Shown here in pieces: positions 6,381 through 6,498 of a stretch of 6,498 nucleotides of DNA (position 1 is the stretch's first letter; every line of letters starts with the position of its first letter). The notes beneath the pieces were generated by a model. That model did no database searches. It was not told where the DNA came from and saw nothing but the letters and a program-made list of their open reading frames with translations. Both the position numbers and the translations under genes were made by a program. The stretch spans positions 1-6,498 of the forward strand of contig CAJPPE010000092.1 in the NCBI GenBank assembly GCA_905372345.1, written 5' to 3'. The stretch is from an uncultured Treponema sp. Lineage in GTDB: Bacteria > Spirochaetota > Spirochaetia > Treponematales > Treponemataceae.

Positions 6381-6386
6381 AACTTT
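6362..6386. promoter_or_regulatory. Perfect 10-bp inverted repeat over the htpG promoter, operator candidate
   Basis: AAAGTTTTGC (6362-6371) and GCAAAACTTT (6377-6386) are exact reverse complements around the 5-base centre CTCGT. The palindrome covers the -35 box and most of the spacer of the htpG promoter. The 25-bp length and short centre fit a dimeric DNA-binding protein, but the same sequence could equally be a small dispersed hairpin repeat. I do not recognise the site as that of a known regulator. Confidence 0.6.
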
Positions 6387-6390
6387 AAAG

Positions 6391-6428
6391 TCAACCCAAG
6401 CGACGCCAATCTTAGGAGCTTGGGTTGA
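6391..6428. repeat. Perfect 11-bp inverted repeat upstream of the htpG promoter
   Basis: TCAACCCAAGC (6391-6401) and GCTTGGGTTGA (6418-6428) are exact reverse complements with a 16-base loop (6402-6417). It starts only four bases from the palindrome at 6362-6386. No T-run follows on the plus strand; on the minus strand it is followed by ACTTTAAAGTTTTG. It may be the end hairpin of an upstream minus-strand gene outside the window, or a dispersed palindromic repeat. Confidence 0.7.
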
Positions 6429-6447
6429 ACAAACCTCCAAAATAAAC

Positions 6448-6471
6448 CGCAAAGACGCAAAGAGCGCAAAG
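6448..6471. repeat. Three direct copies of CGCAAAG
   Basis: The heptamer CGCAAAG occurs at 6448-6454, 6456-6462 and 6465-6471, spaced 8 and 9 bases apart. The remaining bases from 6472 to the window end are AT-rich with no gene, hairpin or clear promoter visible. Short repeats of this CGCAAAG type are, from memory, seen in intergenic regions of many unrelated bacteria, so this may be one end of a longer dispersed repeat that continues past base 6498. Confidence 0.7.
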
Positions 6472-6498
6472 GGATATTTAAAAATGTAATATTAAATC

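Noticed and set aside
6341..6400. CIRCE (HrcA) operator upstream of htpG
   Set aside because: The palindrome here is AAAGTTTTGC-N5-GCAAAACTTT, different in sequence and spacing from TTAGCACTC-N9-GAGTGCTAA.
6213..6428. 71-codon plus-strand frame spanning the htpG start and leader
   Set aside because: Covers the htpG promoter and both inverted repeats on the opposite strand; no Shine-Dalgarno and no family resemblance.
6430..6440. A second GGAGGTT on the minus strand as a ribosome site for a leader peptide
   Set aside because: No ATG follows; the only near start is a TTG two bases away that gives six codons (LFNPSS), and it lies upstream of the predicted htpG transcript start.
1..6498. CRISPR array, tRNA/rRNA, transposase, phage or toxin-antitoxin genes
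   Set aside because: None seen: the window is filled by five well-known chromosomal genes and short intergenic regions.

Overview
This 6.5-kb window looks like ordinary chromosome from a low-to-moderate GC spirochaete, most likely an oral-type Treponema close to T. denticola. The reasons are the AT-leaning codon use, a selenocysteine synthase next to a carbamate kinase (selenium-dependent amino-acid fermentation plus the arginine deiminase route), a 640-residue HtpG and a stand-alone Hpt protein. The genus call is an inference from remembered protein character, not from a search.

Layout. Bases 1-428, minus strand: 5' part of a carbamate kinase gene (arcC), cut by the window edge. Bases 429-550: a compact divergent intergenic region with two strong sigma70-type promoters, one for arcC (TTGAAA-N17-TATAAT) and one for selA (TTGACA-N17-TATACT). 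Bases 551-3856, plus strand: a two-gene unit, selA (L-seryl-tRNA(Sec) selenium transferase) and uvrC (excinuclease subunit C), 3 bp apart. Bases 3875-6262, minus strand, convergent with uvrC: htpG (Hsp90 chaperone) followed downstream by a small Hpt phosphotransfer protein, with a strong hairpin between them. Bases 6263-6498: htpG leader, promoter and an upstream non-coding stretch rich in inverted and direct repeats.

No wholly new gene system is visible; all five genes belong to known families. The interesting material lies between and around the genes: selA seems to be transcribed from its own start codon (leaderless); arcC has an 18-bp tandem duplication of its ribosome-binding region; a perfect 10-bp inverted repeat sits on the htpG promoter; the htpG leader can fold into a long A-tract/U-tract hairpin that ends right at the Shine-Dalgarno sequence, which could make it a thermosensor or attenuator; and UvrC carries an insertion of roughly 45 residues ahead of its nuclease domain. 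The genes do not form one pathway: arcC serves energy metabolism, selA selenoprotein synthesis, uvrC DNA repair, htpG protein folding and the Hpt protein two-component signalling.
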